Shown here: piece after piece, positions 46,701 through 59,217 of the stretch
How positions within the stretch are numbered: position 1 is the stretch's first letter
Layout of the letters: every line of letters starts with the position of its first letter
Source of the DNA: Cristatella mucedo
Taxonomy: Eukaryota > Bryozoa > Phylactolaemata > Cristatellidae
Assembly (NCBI GenBank): GCA_009760855.2
Contig: WPIO01000017.1
Span: 248,001-312,000 of the forward strand
Direction of reading: 5' to 3'
Length of the DNA stretch: 64,000 nucleotides
The notes under the pieces: generated by a model
What the model was told of the DNA's origin: nothing
The model's input: the letters and a program-made list of their open reading frames with translations, nothing else
Database searches by the model: none
Made by a program: the position numbers and the translations under genes

Positions 46701-49700
46701 AAAGCCAGAGGTAATGCAATGCGGTTGTGCACATGCTCAACTGTATCAGCCATTTTCAGTTTCTGGCTGTTTTGTTGCATGATATATATTGCAAGTAGTG
46801 GAATCGACCCAAGGCGGTGTTGTTCCTACGAATTACTGTATATTAATGGCTGGGACATTGTCGATTATCTTGCTTTGTTGCTTTCCGTTAGAAAGGCAAT
46901 TGATTGCTTGGTTCACTCAAGCCACACTAGCTAGGACTATTGAGCAAAATCTTAAGAAAGCATTCAAAAGATCTGGAACTGCTGTCCATTTATGTTGTTC
47001 GTGAAGCATGATACCACTCACCACTCGATCGTGTTTCCTTTGCAGCAAATGTAAGGCGCCTAGAAAGAGAAGAGATCTTAGAGAAAAAGAAAGAGTTCTC
47101 TGAGGGTGCTTTATCAAGTGTATTGTGTTATTATTATTATTACCGCTGATATCCTCATCCTGAAGTTCGTCTCTCACTGTCAGAAGGCTGCTGGCCATGT
47201 AAACCGTAAACGTACTCTTCACCTTGTGAGATGCATGCACGACATAATAACTATGTCATTAGCCCCAGGTGTTGTCCTTAAATCCTTCAAAAAGGCTTCT
47301 GTTAGGCCACTCATTAAATAGGCAAAACTAGTTCTGAAGAACTCTATCAACTTGCACCTAGTTTCCCTATTTTCTTCCTACCAAAGTGGCAGACCTACTG
47401 AATACATATATCTAAACTCAAACACGGTAAGAAAGTTCTAGTCAGGTTTTAAATCTAATCACTCCACAGAGTCTGCACTGATGCAAGTGTATAACAGCGT
47501 TCTCAGCAATGCAGACTTAGACAGAGTGTCTCAGCTAGGTGTGCTCGATGTCTAGGCAGCATCTGATGCTGTTGATTACTAAGGCCTTCTTGAGTGCCCG
47601 TCGTTTCGCCGTGGCATCACTGGCAGTGCACTCACTGCAATGGTTTAGGTCCGATAGCTTTTAATGACCCAAGATCGCGGGCTCGAGCCATAAGGCAATT
47701 GTAAGTACCAAGGTAGGGATTAAGTTCGTCTGGGTCAGTATCTAATTTTTTTTATTTATGTCAGTGGAAGACTTCCGAGCATTTATGTCGATAGGTTACA
47801 GTCCTCCAAGCAACCTCACAAGTACAGGGGTATGCCAGCTATCTGTGCTTGGTTCACATTCTTCACAATGTTTACTCGTCCTCTTGCTATGTAATCGGCA
47901 AGCACAATGTCGGCATTCGCTTTGATGCAGACACCATACTGCCGTTTCTCTGCAGTGATCCTCTCTACCGTCCTCCGCATTGAACTCTTGGCCGTTTTGC
48001 TTGATATATGGCTTACATTTGCACTTGAAATGCATAAGAACTTTCTCAAACTGAATGGCTATAACACTAGCAGACTAGTTTTTATAGGCAAACCTTGTGT
48101 CGCTCAGCAATTGGAAAACCTAACCCTTAAAAAAAAATTGTTTGGCCACCACAGTTTCCATAGCCTGTACTTGCAATCTTGATGTCATGCTCCAAAGTAA
48201 CCTTTCACTTTAGTCAATAGATCAGATAATTATGCCTGCTTTTGGCCGGCACAGTTTCCATAGCCTGTGCTTGCAATTGTGATGTCCTGCTCCAAAGTAA
48301 CCTTTCACTTTAGTCAATAGATCAAATAATTATTCCTGCAGGAATTACTAGCCATCTCTAGACTCGTGGATTGCAATAGACAAGCCATTCAAGGGCCATG
48401 TCCATATAGAAATGAATGACTGCATTGAATATAGAATGGGGGGAAATCAGCATGGAAGCTTTGCCATGCCTTTTGTTAGGTCTGTGCTAGCAAAAGACTG
48501 CTAGGGCAGATGTTAATTATTTCCAATTAAAAGGAACCTGGCCGGAGTGGTTGCCATGCTGGCTGAAGAGCTCCCGAGTGTACCCAAAAAGTGGGTCTCT
48601 TCTCTGGCAGAATTAGCCAGTGACTGGGCAAATCGGGCTGACCCAACACCCTGCCTGTCTGCGGTCGTGATTTGAGTGAAGACTTGATCAAATCGCTGAC
48701 AGCTGTATTGTACTACAAACAGGTTACTAGGACAAGAAGAGCTCATTTGAAGAGTTTTACTGCTAGACGTGAGAGATTGGGGCCAATCGTTTTTCAGGAA
48801 ATAGATTCACAAGAAATTCAAGCCAGAATAAGGGTTTTGGAGATTTATGATGCTCCAGAAGAAGATGCAATGATTGTATTTGAATAAATGTAGATTTGTA
48901 TACATAAGTAAATGCTAATTTTGGTATGTGGCTCAACGAATAAATATAAATTATTATATAAATGTAGATTTGTGTGCATGAAAAAAATATGACACCCTTG
49001 TAAATAAGTCCTAATTCGTCTTTTGGAACAAAAATTGTTATAAACCAGGTCTTATTTTTGGAAAATATGGTAGACATACCATGCGCTCCACTGACTCAAG
49101 TCGTTTGGCTGTTACCCCCTCGTTTGAAGACCTTTATTGTGCATGCTCCCAACGCACGGAACTCACTCTCAACTGATGTCACAACATCCATTACTCGATG
49201 GCATTTTCAGAAGCTAAAAACCACTCGCTCCTCATATTTTCTAGGCCTTTCTGAATTGTCATTTACATTCAAACGAAAAAGTATTTGGACGGCTAGGGCA
49301 GCTGCCATGACGGACCCCTACTCACCGGCATGTCGAGTAAATATCGAACGTGTGTGTAACCAAAAGCAACACGTTTTTGCAATTATCACGAATCATACTG
49401 TTTTTATTGTGCTTACATGAGCTACATCTCCCCTATTTGCAACGACTTGCCGGACTTGCCCGGGCATGGAGCTGATAAAGTGCTTGCAAGAATAGGCCGT
49501 TATACTGCTCCAGACTTGTTGCAAGTATTAAAAAAAAGCTCATCAGTAGTGGTTATACAGACAGCCAGCTGCCGTAACCGGCGCTCGACTTCATCCCACG
49601 CATGCTCGATTGAGTTAAGGTCCTGAGACTGACTTGACCAGTACGTAACTATCACTGGAAGTTAACCGAATTTTGATAAATTGTTTAAAAAAACCTATTT

Positions 49701-52700
49701 TGGCAGCAGTGTGCTTAGGATCGTGGTCGTACTCGAAAATATAATCCTGTCCACGAAGTGCCATTGCACACGGGAGTCCTACGTTTTGGAGAAGGTCTAA
49801 ATAGACGTCTTGGGTCGTGATGCTCGGCGGTATGCAGTGTAGGGCTCCAGTGCCACTTCTGCTGAAGCACTCCAATAACATTACATATTTTCTCCGTATT
49901 GTACAGTTGGCTGCAAGCAATTACGTGAGTAGGCTTCGTTGGGTCGCCCATGCACGTAAAGCCATCGTTTGCAGTTCGAAAGGAGTGTGACTTTGCTTTC
50001 ATCACTCCATACAACTTTACCATAATCATCAGCAGTCCAGTGGATTCGAGCCTAGCTCCACTCCAAACGACTTAAAATGTTCTTCGCCGACAGAAGAAGT
50101 TTGTTCTTTGCAACTCTAGAATGCAGACCAGCCTCATCTAATCGCCTTCTGACAGTATCCCCGATGATTCGCTTTGTAGACGATGCATGCAGACTTTTAA
50201 TTAACACGAGCTTTTGCTGCCTCCAACTTTAGGATGGTGTTTTCCCACCTAGTGGTAGCACGGGGCTGGCCCGACTATGTAGCATTTTCAGGCCTTTCGG
50301 TCTTCTCCATCTTTATCACCTTATACGAAATCGTACTCTTCGGAATTTATAAACTAGCAGCAATTTGATAGTACTAGTGTCCATCCTTGCACAGTGTCAT
50401 GATTTTACCCCTCCCACGGAGCTCGACAGTTCGGTGACCTTCGGCATTACTGGCAGGCTTTTCCCAGTGAAATAAGTAATCCTCAATGGGTTCTCTGTAC
50501 AGTTTCGTTTCGTGTGCAGCCTCACGGTACCAGCAGGAGCTGATGATTAAGTTGTTTCTCGCGGCTCTATTCTGGCCAAAACAGTCATTTTACTGGTATG
50601 TAAAGGATTTTGGGCATATTGTCGATAAGTTGCCCAACCAATATGGCAATTAATAATTGGGCATCCGATAAGTAGCAGACAGAACCAGTACCGCAGCTCT
50701 ATTTCATGGAAATTATTATTGGACTATGAGGCCTGTATCCTAACTAGTACAGGCTTTATATACACTGCCTACCAAAAGTTTCTACGAATCTGGTCCATCA
50801 ACGTAAGTTTGGTTGTAGCTAATGCCCTATTCGAACACGTGACTATTCCACCACCACCACCACCACCACCACCCCCCCCCCCCCCCCCCCGCGGATGCCA
50901 CCTAGCAGAACCTATTTTGGGACATTTTGTCGCCGACAATGCCTTGGCTTACGATGAGCTAAGGTACCCGGATGTCTCTTTGACCTGTTTGGGTGAGCTC
51001 CTGCCATATTGATGGTCGCTATGCGACCGTAATATGCCTCTAGTAGCACAGCTTTCTGAGGATACGACAGTGATTTTCAAGTCGTTACACGGAGATGGCT
51101 ATTAAAACAGAAATCATTTGGCGGCTGAAGATCTCAGAGGGTACTGTAGGAACATTATTCGGTAACATCAGGACTATGGTTGCACAGAGGCACTGTCGGG
51201 CTTCGGTTGCCCTCGAGTAACTTCTCCGAGGGAGGACCGGCTCTCAAAAGCACGGCTCTGAAGGACAGGCTGGCCACTGCTAAAATGCACTACCATAGTC
51301 TCTCTCAAGCTAAAGTAACGGTCGTAAGCCAAACACTGTGAGTAGATGGCTCAAAAAACAAGGATTGGATGCACGGGTGGCCAAGTCCAAGCCATTGTTG
51401 ACTGTGCAGCACAAAAAAGGAAGGCCGAATTGTGCTTGCTGATTCCAGTATTTGACATCCGCACAGTGGAACAGAGTGCTATGGTCTGGTAAGTCCAAAT
51501 TCAAAAGGGAGACATACGTTTGCCGGTGAATAGGTGTAGCATACATGGACGTTTGTCTGAATATCAAACATCATCGTGCCTCGACAGCTTATTGATTGTA
51601 CCCAATAAATTGCATGTAATTATATTTTTCCTAGCTTCTCGGCACGATACAATTATATAGAGTTGGATCCTATCTAAATCTTGTGTTTTGAGTAAAATGG
51701 TGTGCTGGTAGCAGTTGCCTTGAAAATTTTGGAGGGCGGTGTATGGGCTATTTAGTTCATTTCGAGCACCTTAACCTTGGGTCTTAGCCGGGGGGGGGGG
51801 TAAGGTTGCTCTTCACGACCCAGGTTGCAGTTTTGATTCCTGCAGTGGTGATCTTTATTGCCCCTGAAAGCAGTGGTTATAGCCGTAAAGGCTCTTCTGC
51901 TGCTACATAAATGAGACTGTTATAGCATGCTAACCTGTATATGGTTGTTCTACCAATGACTAGAAGCCCTATTTGTTGTTGTTGTGGCATACCTCGGATA
52001 ATTGAGGTGCTGTCATCCATTAACACTCTGCCTTCTTTTGATGACTGAGAGGGATCGATGCTTGAGATATAACTCTCCCTTTTGCCAATGTGATTGTCAG
52101 GCACAACCTAAGCTTGCAATTATATGCAGATGACACTCAGTTGTACCTTGGCTTCGATCCCTCTTAGCCTTCCAGTAGGTCGTTCTGTCAACTCCATAGC
52201 GGCATGTATTGATGAGATCTGCCCCTGGATGGCAGCAACATTTCTTAAGTTAAATGACGATAAAACCAACCTAATAGCTATGGGCAGACCAGAAATTGGA
52301 AAACCCAACACTCAAAATTGGCTCTGGCAGTATATCTCCTGTTGAATCTGCACACCAAATCTAGGTGTCCTGTTCCAAAGTGACCTATCATTAGATGGCC
52401 ACATCTGCTCCGCAGTCAAGTCTGCCTACTTTCAGCTGCATAACATTGCTAAAATTCGGGCTTGCTTAGACAGGGATACTACATCTAAATTGGTCCAAGA
52501 ATTTGAGACATCCCATCTTGACTTCTGTAACTCACTGCTTGCTGGCCTACCGGCATGTGCAATCAGGCGATTACAGCTGGTGCAAAACTGCTGCTAAGCT
52601 TGTCTGTCGTGAGCATCGCAGTTAACTCATCACACCACTTATCGCCAAACTTCAGTGGCTCCCAGTCAAGCTACACATTGACTTCAAGGTTCTGTCATTC

Positions 52701-55700
52701 ACTTTTAGGTCACTTTATTCTTTGGCTCCAGCCTACCTACCAGATCTACTCCTCCACCAGGCCAAACATAGTACCACCGGCTTTTCGGAATCTAGCTGTT
52801 TTCCCATACCTCAAATCATTTGGAGACCCGGCCTTTAGTTCCTGTGCACCCAATGCCGGGAACTTCCTTCCTAATGGCGTCACGGCATCCCCGGACTTGA
52901 CCACATTTAAAGAGGAACTGTATACACATCTATTTATCACAGCATTTAGTGGGTCACTGTGATTTGTCCTCTGTGTGCTTATGCTTGCTGACACTGCACT
53001 TGCTACCACTAACCGTATTTACATGCTGACCCTGTGCATGTCACCTCTAACCATGTTAGGCTTGTTGACATTGAGCAAGATTCCACTAACCATTCGATCG
53101 CGCTTCCTTTATAGCATATGTAAAGTGCCTAGAAAAAGATTCAGTTTTTTGAAGCTGCTATACAAATCTATTATTATTATTCTTACTACACCATGGCCGG
53201 CCTAAATGTTGCACAGCTTTTTTGTCTCATTCTGTCTGCGAAGTTGGAGACAGCTATCGTACCTCTGTTCCTGATCTGCTCTATAATTATTGGGAGCCCA
53301 TGCCAGCCGATCAATTGTTCGTTGGCTTGCGCAGACTGCAAGCTTGAATCTGATTCTAGGTTTCACTCTTTTCCACTAATCAAACCAGGCCTTTTGGTTG
53401 TGGTGTGCATTTTCTTGGAGGGCATTGTAAGGGTCGCAATACTGCCCTATGGTTTGAAGCTGCCCCATGGGTTACCGGGCATCCAGCCCATATCCACCTC
53501 AACCACTGGCCTGTATAATGACAAGCCTACTAGCTGGTGTCCTCACATCCATGTCAACCACTGACCTGTATAATTACAGGCCTACTAGCTGAATTTCATG
53601 GAATCGCTTGAAGCCAGTCGGGGATTGTTCCTGGTAACCGTTTAACAGTAGCAGTAAAACAGCTGTTTTTCGCCAAAAATTGAAAAGTGAATTGTTTCAG
53701 CTTTTACCATTTCCAACAGAAATTTTTAAACAAAAAGATGCTACAACTGAAGCTCTAACGTTCAATATAGACATGAAATGTGTAACAGAAAACTGTTTTT
53801 AAATTACTTTTGAACGTGTTAGTGATTTGTTATGATAGTTTTATCAAGTTAGCTAAAAACTAAAATTAAAGTGCAAGTTTGCACAAAATTAAGATATTAA
53901 ATTAATTGATTCTGTGGCATCGACAAATATTTTATGTTCTTTTCAGTCATGTATTCAGTTTGGGAGTACTCTGTAAAATGAAAGAGTCCAATTACAGGAG
54001 AGCCAGAAGGTTAATGTGGACGATGCAGGAAAATCATCAAACGTTCCTGAAACTGTTGACTGTGTTTTTTGAAAATTGAAATTAGTAAACAGCTGTTTTT
54101 TTCAAAAATGACTTTCCAAAACCCTAACTGTATCCTTAACCCGTCGGCTGTAATTACAAATCAATCACTACTCTCAATCAATGAGGAAAAACACCCTGAG
54201 CATTTTAGGCTGATAGCAGTAAGCATCTCCACACTTTATTGGGACCTCATGCCTCCACAGTACAAACTAAAAGAGTCTGCCAAAGCACGAAGCCACACCA
54301 CATCCGGTCGTTCAATGGCCACTGCTGGTTCAAACCATTACGGCTTGACCTGGACATGCAAGAGTGATTTCAATTTACCACTCTGTCTAATACATTTTCC
54401 CGAGATAATCCAAGCACCAAAAGGGTATTCATGCTGCTCCCACAGACAGCTGGCACCTGGTAGTGCAGTGGCAGCTGCTGGTTTCAAATTAGTCGGAATG
54501 ACCTGATGATCATTGCGCAAGTCTGTGACCTCTACCTGCAGTCAAGCAGGCTACACAAACTTGCTGCTGGCCCCTTATAACCTGCAGTGCTTCTGTCGTG
54601 CTAGCAAGCCGTGCGACTTTCTGCCAGTCTGCAGCGAGAGCACGTTTATGCGCTCGTGTATGTGCGCAGTCATTCGAAGTCATCCTCTTGCTTGCTAAGC
54701 CGTTATTATTCACTCACTACTGTGTTAGCCGCGTGCAGAGAATGCGCCATTTATTTTACCAGCAACTAGTGCGCATGCGCCACATAGCAGCTGCCTATGA
54801 TTCTCGGCAATCATTGGGGTGCATCTATTACACTGCAGGCAGTTGTACTGGAAGGAAAGTACTGGAAAAGAAGGCTGGAGATAGTGTGCTCTGAATATAA
54901 AAAGTGGCGCGTGTTTTTCAAAGAGAAAATGCGATCGAGAGCTCGTGTGCTCGAGGTAAGTTCTGTGCACTGCAGTTCAGCTGACGCCGAGATGTTGCGT
55001 TTGCAGCTGCCAGCAAGCGATCTCTGTCTGCTATTGGTGCTGCCCCGGCTCACTTTGCATGTTTCGTTGAGCATCGGTGATAGATTATGCAAAGGGTCAT
55101 GCCCGGGGGCCAGCTGCAGCTGCTGCTTTAGTCACCCTTCTCCGAAAGGCTACGGCAGGTCAGGCAGAGTGTACTGGGTGCTCCTCGGTTAAGCATTCAG
55201 CTGCAGTAGTAGCTCTGGAGGCTGCCATAGCGAGGGACTGCCGGCTGGCGTGTTGCTTTGATAACCATTGTCACATATGTCGTAAGTATGCCCACTCAGC
55301 AGAATGAGGATAGATAGTGTGTCTGCCCATTTATAGCATGCGTATTCTAACTCAGCCAGCAGGGATAATGGTCTGCTTGTCTAATCAGCCGAGACCTACC
55401 CGCGATCGCCCTCATGAAGCAGCCAGACTGCTGCCTGTAATAATTTTTCCACGTTTCAGCATTCCAGCTGATAGACGGGAGGGCCAATGAATGTGTGCTA
55501 AAATAATCCCTTTGTTATAGAAAACATCAAAGTCGTTTATAGTATCCCTGGCCAACTTGGTTTCAGGATTGAAAGTAGCATCGAACAGTAACCGATAGTG
55601 AATGAATCAGTGCACTGCAGTTTTGAAAGTCCAAAATAGCAAGTGGAGACAGTTTGGGTCTAGCTAGACAAGCCAGCTTGGTCTTTGTGCTTCGGCCGAG

Positions 55701-58700
55701 AGACTTCGAGTCAGGCCCCCCACACTGGCAAAGTTCAAAATAAAGTCTTAGGGGTCACGATGTTGGCTAGGTAGAAATAAAACGGCATGACTAGGTTAGC
55801 ACATCTCTAATTATTGGTAGCACGAATTTTGTGGTTTGTGCGTGCATCATTGGTATACTCGTCCATGTAACGACACGACTGCACCTTACCGATGCACCTT
55901 ATCTGCACCTTACAGTAAAGTACCTGTACCGATCAAGACAACTTTACCTCGGCCTTCAAGGGTTCTGGTAGATTTGAGCCTCGGTCCACTCTCCTAATCA
56001 TATCGAGGAAAAGCAGGCCAGCCTCGTGTAACCACGTTGCCACATGATCATGACTTTAAATGTAAAGTGCCTAGAAATAGATTGAGTTCTCTGAGGGTGC
56101 TATATTAAGTGTATTATTGTTATTATTATCCTACACACAAAGTCTATAGCAGTGTCTTAAGTTCGGCTAGTAAAAAGCAGCAGCAAAACGTAGCTAGTTT
56201 TAGTTGCTGTCACGAGGTCCATCCAGAGTTTAAAACCCCATTGCCACAGGGTTTAGAGGCGCGTAACAAGTGTTAGCTACCTAACTGTCATCATCAGTGA
56301 CTGCACCTGCCTCGTGTGTCGATCCAACATAAACCCATTATGCAGCACGGTAACCAGTGGTCCGGTACCTTGGCCGACCACCGAATGAGCTTTAAATGGT
56401 CAAGATTAATTTATGTACATGTGTAGCACAGTGGACGAGGTATATTGCTCGATATCTGAAAATGAGTTTGTGAAGCCAAATTCTAAAAGCAGTTTGTTGG
56501 GACTTTTTGATGTTTCGGGTAGCATTCTCTTCGTGAAATTTTCAGTTTCACAGCCCTTTGATTGTCATGCAGTTAAGGTGTGTGGGCTTCGGAACTTATT
56601 TTGTAGTTGTAGTCCCATGGCTGTCTGCATGGTTCAGATGCTTACGACACAGTTGAGTGCATGCGCATGGATTGCAGGCTGCTTTTCTGATCACAGGTTG
56701 CTTTTTGACTTTCGTGGTGCTGCTATAGCAATGGATTACAGGGATGTTGCAGCAGAGATGTGCCAGAAGCCAATTGATGCATCCTATCCTATCTATCTTC
56801 GGGCCATAATTTAGCAAACTGGCTAGCCGTGCAGTTTGCCTTAAACGGGTGGACAGTGTGATATACTCAGTATGGCGCTGGTTTGGCTTGTTTTGGCTGG
56901 TTTGTCTTTTAGTCTGTACTGCGTGGCACCTGTCGAGCAGCCCAGGCTCTAAGTGTCTTTTGACGCACAGATACCGGAGTTGCTTGATCGAGTGGCTGAG
57001 CACGATGCATTCAGGCTGGTCAGCAATCAGCTCTTTGTGGACCCGCCGCCGCAGCTGACCGAGGAAGACCTTCGTATGGACTTCAGCGACACCCTGTTTT
57101 CAAGTTTAAATCAACCTTTCCATTTTCCGAATCCTCGAGAAATGGGTATGTCCCTTCATTAAGATGTATAAAATGGGATGCAAGGCCATCGTGGCTGACG
57201 GTTTTCGCTTCGTAGTTGCAACACGTGCTGCTCCTCCATGCAGAAGACGTTTCGTCATCCTTATGCAATGAATGGCCCAAGCCTTGATCGGTAAACAAAA
57301 GATGCAGGTTTAATTTGCCCGTGCATGCTTAAAGCAATGTGCATCTTTCGGTATTCAAATGGCTAGTGGGCATACTACCACTCGGCGATCGAGGCACCAT
57401 GCCATGCGCTCGTGCATTCGCGCATTCTCTAGCTTAGAAGGTGCGCTTTTGCAATCGAACGTTTGGCGCCTGCCCAGCTTTGAGTCTGCACCTTCGTTGA
57501 CGTGCTATCCCGACTCGCTGCACTTGCATGTAACCGATGTTGTGTTCGGCACAGCTGGCTGAGCGATAGCCTCGGAAGTAAGGCTCTATCGAAGGGCCGG
57601 CAGCAAACGTTTCATGGTGTCAGCCCGGGTTAAATAGTCGGTGCGATCGGTAAATGGCCTTTCTTACATCGGTCTCGACTTTTGGAATTCTCTTGTCGAA
57701 GGTCTTCCGGCCTGTGTAATGAGGCGCTCACATTTGGTGAAAAACTCGGCAGCTAATCTTGTCTGCCTTGAACGTCCCAATTGCTGCACTGCACCTCTTC
57801 TCGCCGAACTGCATCAGCTCACGTACGTGAAGGAAATCGACTTTAAGGTTTTGTCACTCACTTTTAGGTCCCTTCATCCTCGTGTTAATGCCTACATATC
57901 CAAACTATTTCCCCAAGCAGGCTAGGCATCGTACCACCTGTTTTTCGGACTCAAATCGGTTAGATAATAATAATAATACATTTGTATAGCTCGGAGAACT
58001 GAATCTCTTTCTAAGCACTTTACATATGCTGCAAAGGAAGCACGTTCGAATGGTTAACTGTTGATATGCCTCGAACCAAGATCTCCTTTTGACTCTGCCT
58101 TTAATGTGTGTATGCTATCAAAACCCGGAACTCACTCTTGACTGGTGTCACACCTCCTCTGAGTCGATGGCATTAAAAAGGAAGCTAAAACGCACCCGCT
58201 TCTCACAGCATTTGCCGGGTCCGTGTGAATTTTCCTGTATGTGCTTATGCGTGCTGATATCGCGCATGTTATCCCTAACCAATTGACACGTGTCCATTAC
58301 TGCATATGTAAAGTGCATAGAAAAAGATTTAACTAAATTAGAGCGCTATGCAAACATCATTATTACTATTATTGATAATCAAGTTTCAAGTTGTGTTCGG
58401 TTTGCCTGCTTCATTCAAGACAGTTCAGGTTAATGGCCACGCATTTACTTGGATCTCTGTTTTTAGTATATAATTAGTTGTGCCCGGTGTTTTCGCTTTC
58501 TGCCGCATTTTTTTCATCAGCTGACTATGCTGCCACATTGGTGCTGTAGCTTTAAACGAGGTCTGATCCCGGAGAGCAGAAGTAGAACTGGGCATTTCCT
58601 TGTTTTCTCAGCTCTCCTTCATATTTTGAAAAAAAACTGGCCTTTGTGGGGGCGGTGGCATGCTTACTACGCCGCCGTGCTGGGAGGAAGAGAGTGAGCA

Positions 58701-59120
58701 AGACATGGTAAGGTGGCGGTGGACAGCCGTGAATGCCCTTTAGTGACCTATGCTTGCAAACAGAAGGACCAAATTTTCGGCAAAGAAGTCGACTTGGGCA
58801 TTTGCATTCTGTCTGTGCTCTGAGCATCTCAGCGGAAAGAAGAACTTGTGCATGCACCCTTCAACTTCACGTGTCTTTTGCCATGAAGGTCGCTGACTAT
58901 AGTTCGATCGCAATATACTCGGTCGATCGCCCGCTACTGGCCTCGAGTCTTGACTTCTGTGATTAGCCTTGTAGCTGCTGCTGCTCCCGTGCGAGAGCTT
59001 GCTCGGTGCACGCGTGCCGCCAGCCGTGCACCGAGCTTGTGCTCCGCCGCTATGATCGCGGCGGCGGAGCCCCTCCCATAGATTCGCCTTCGTCACGAGG
59101 CTGCTCAGTGGTTTCTGCTT

Positions 59121-59217
<97 letters not shown>

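Larger units (their letters stand above)
47190..48340 (+). mobile_element. LINE-A RT portion, interrupted by SINE-A
   Basis: LAPGVVLKSFKKASVRPLIK (start of RT), SGFKSNHSTESALMQVYNSV, QLGVLDV-AASDAVDY, then a SINE-A at 47645-47758, then SGRLPSIYVDRLQSSKQPHK and FLKLNGYNTSRLVFIGKPCV. Several stops and frameshifts. It ends with a 100-bp tandem duplication. Confidence 0.75.

Noticed and set aside
54069-54506. 145-codon frame in Mondo intron 3
   Set aside because: No recognisable domain; exons 3 and 4 join directly in phase with the expected KPE-AVVLEG sequence.
56413-56814. 133-codon frame in Mondo intron 4
   Set aside because: It has no similarity to the family at this position, and exons 4 and 5 join in phase 0 without it.
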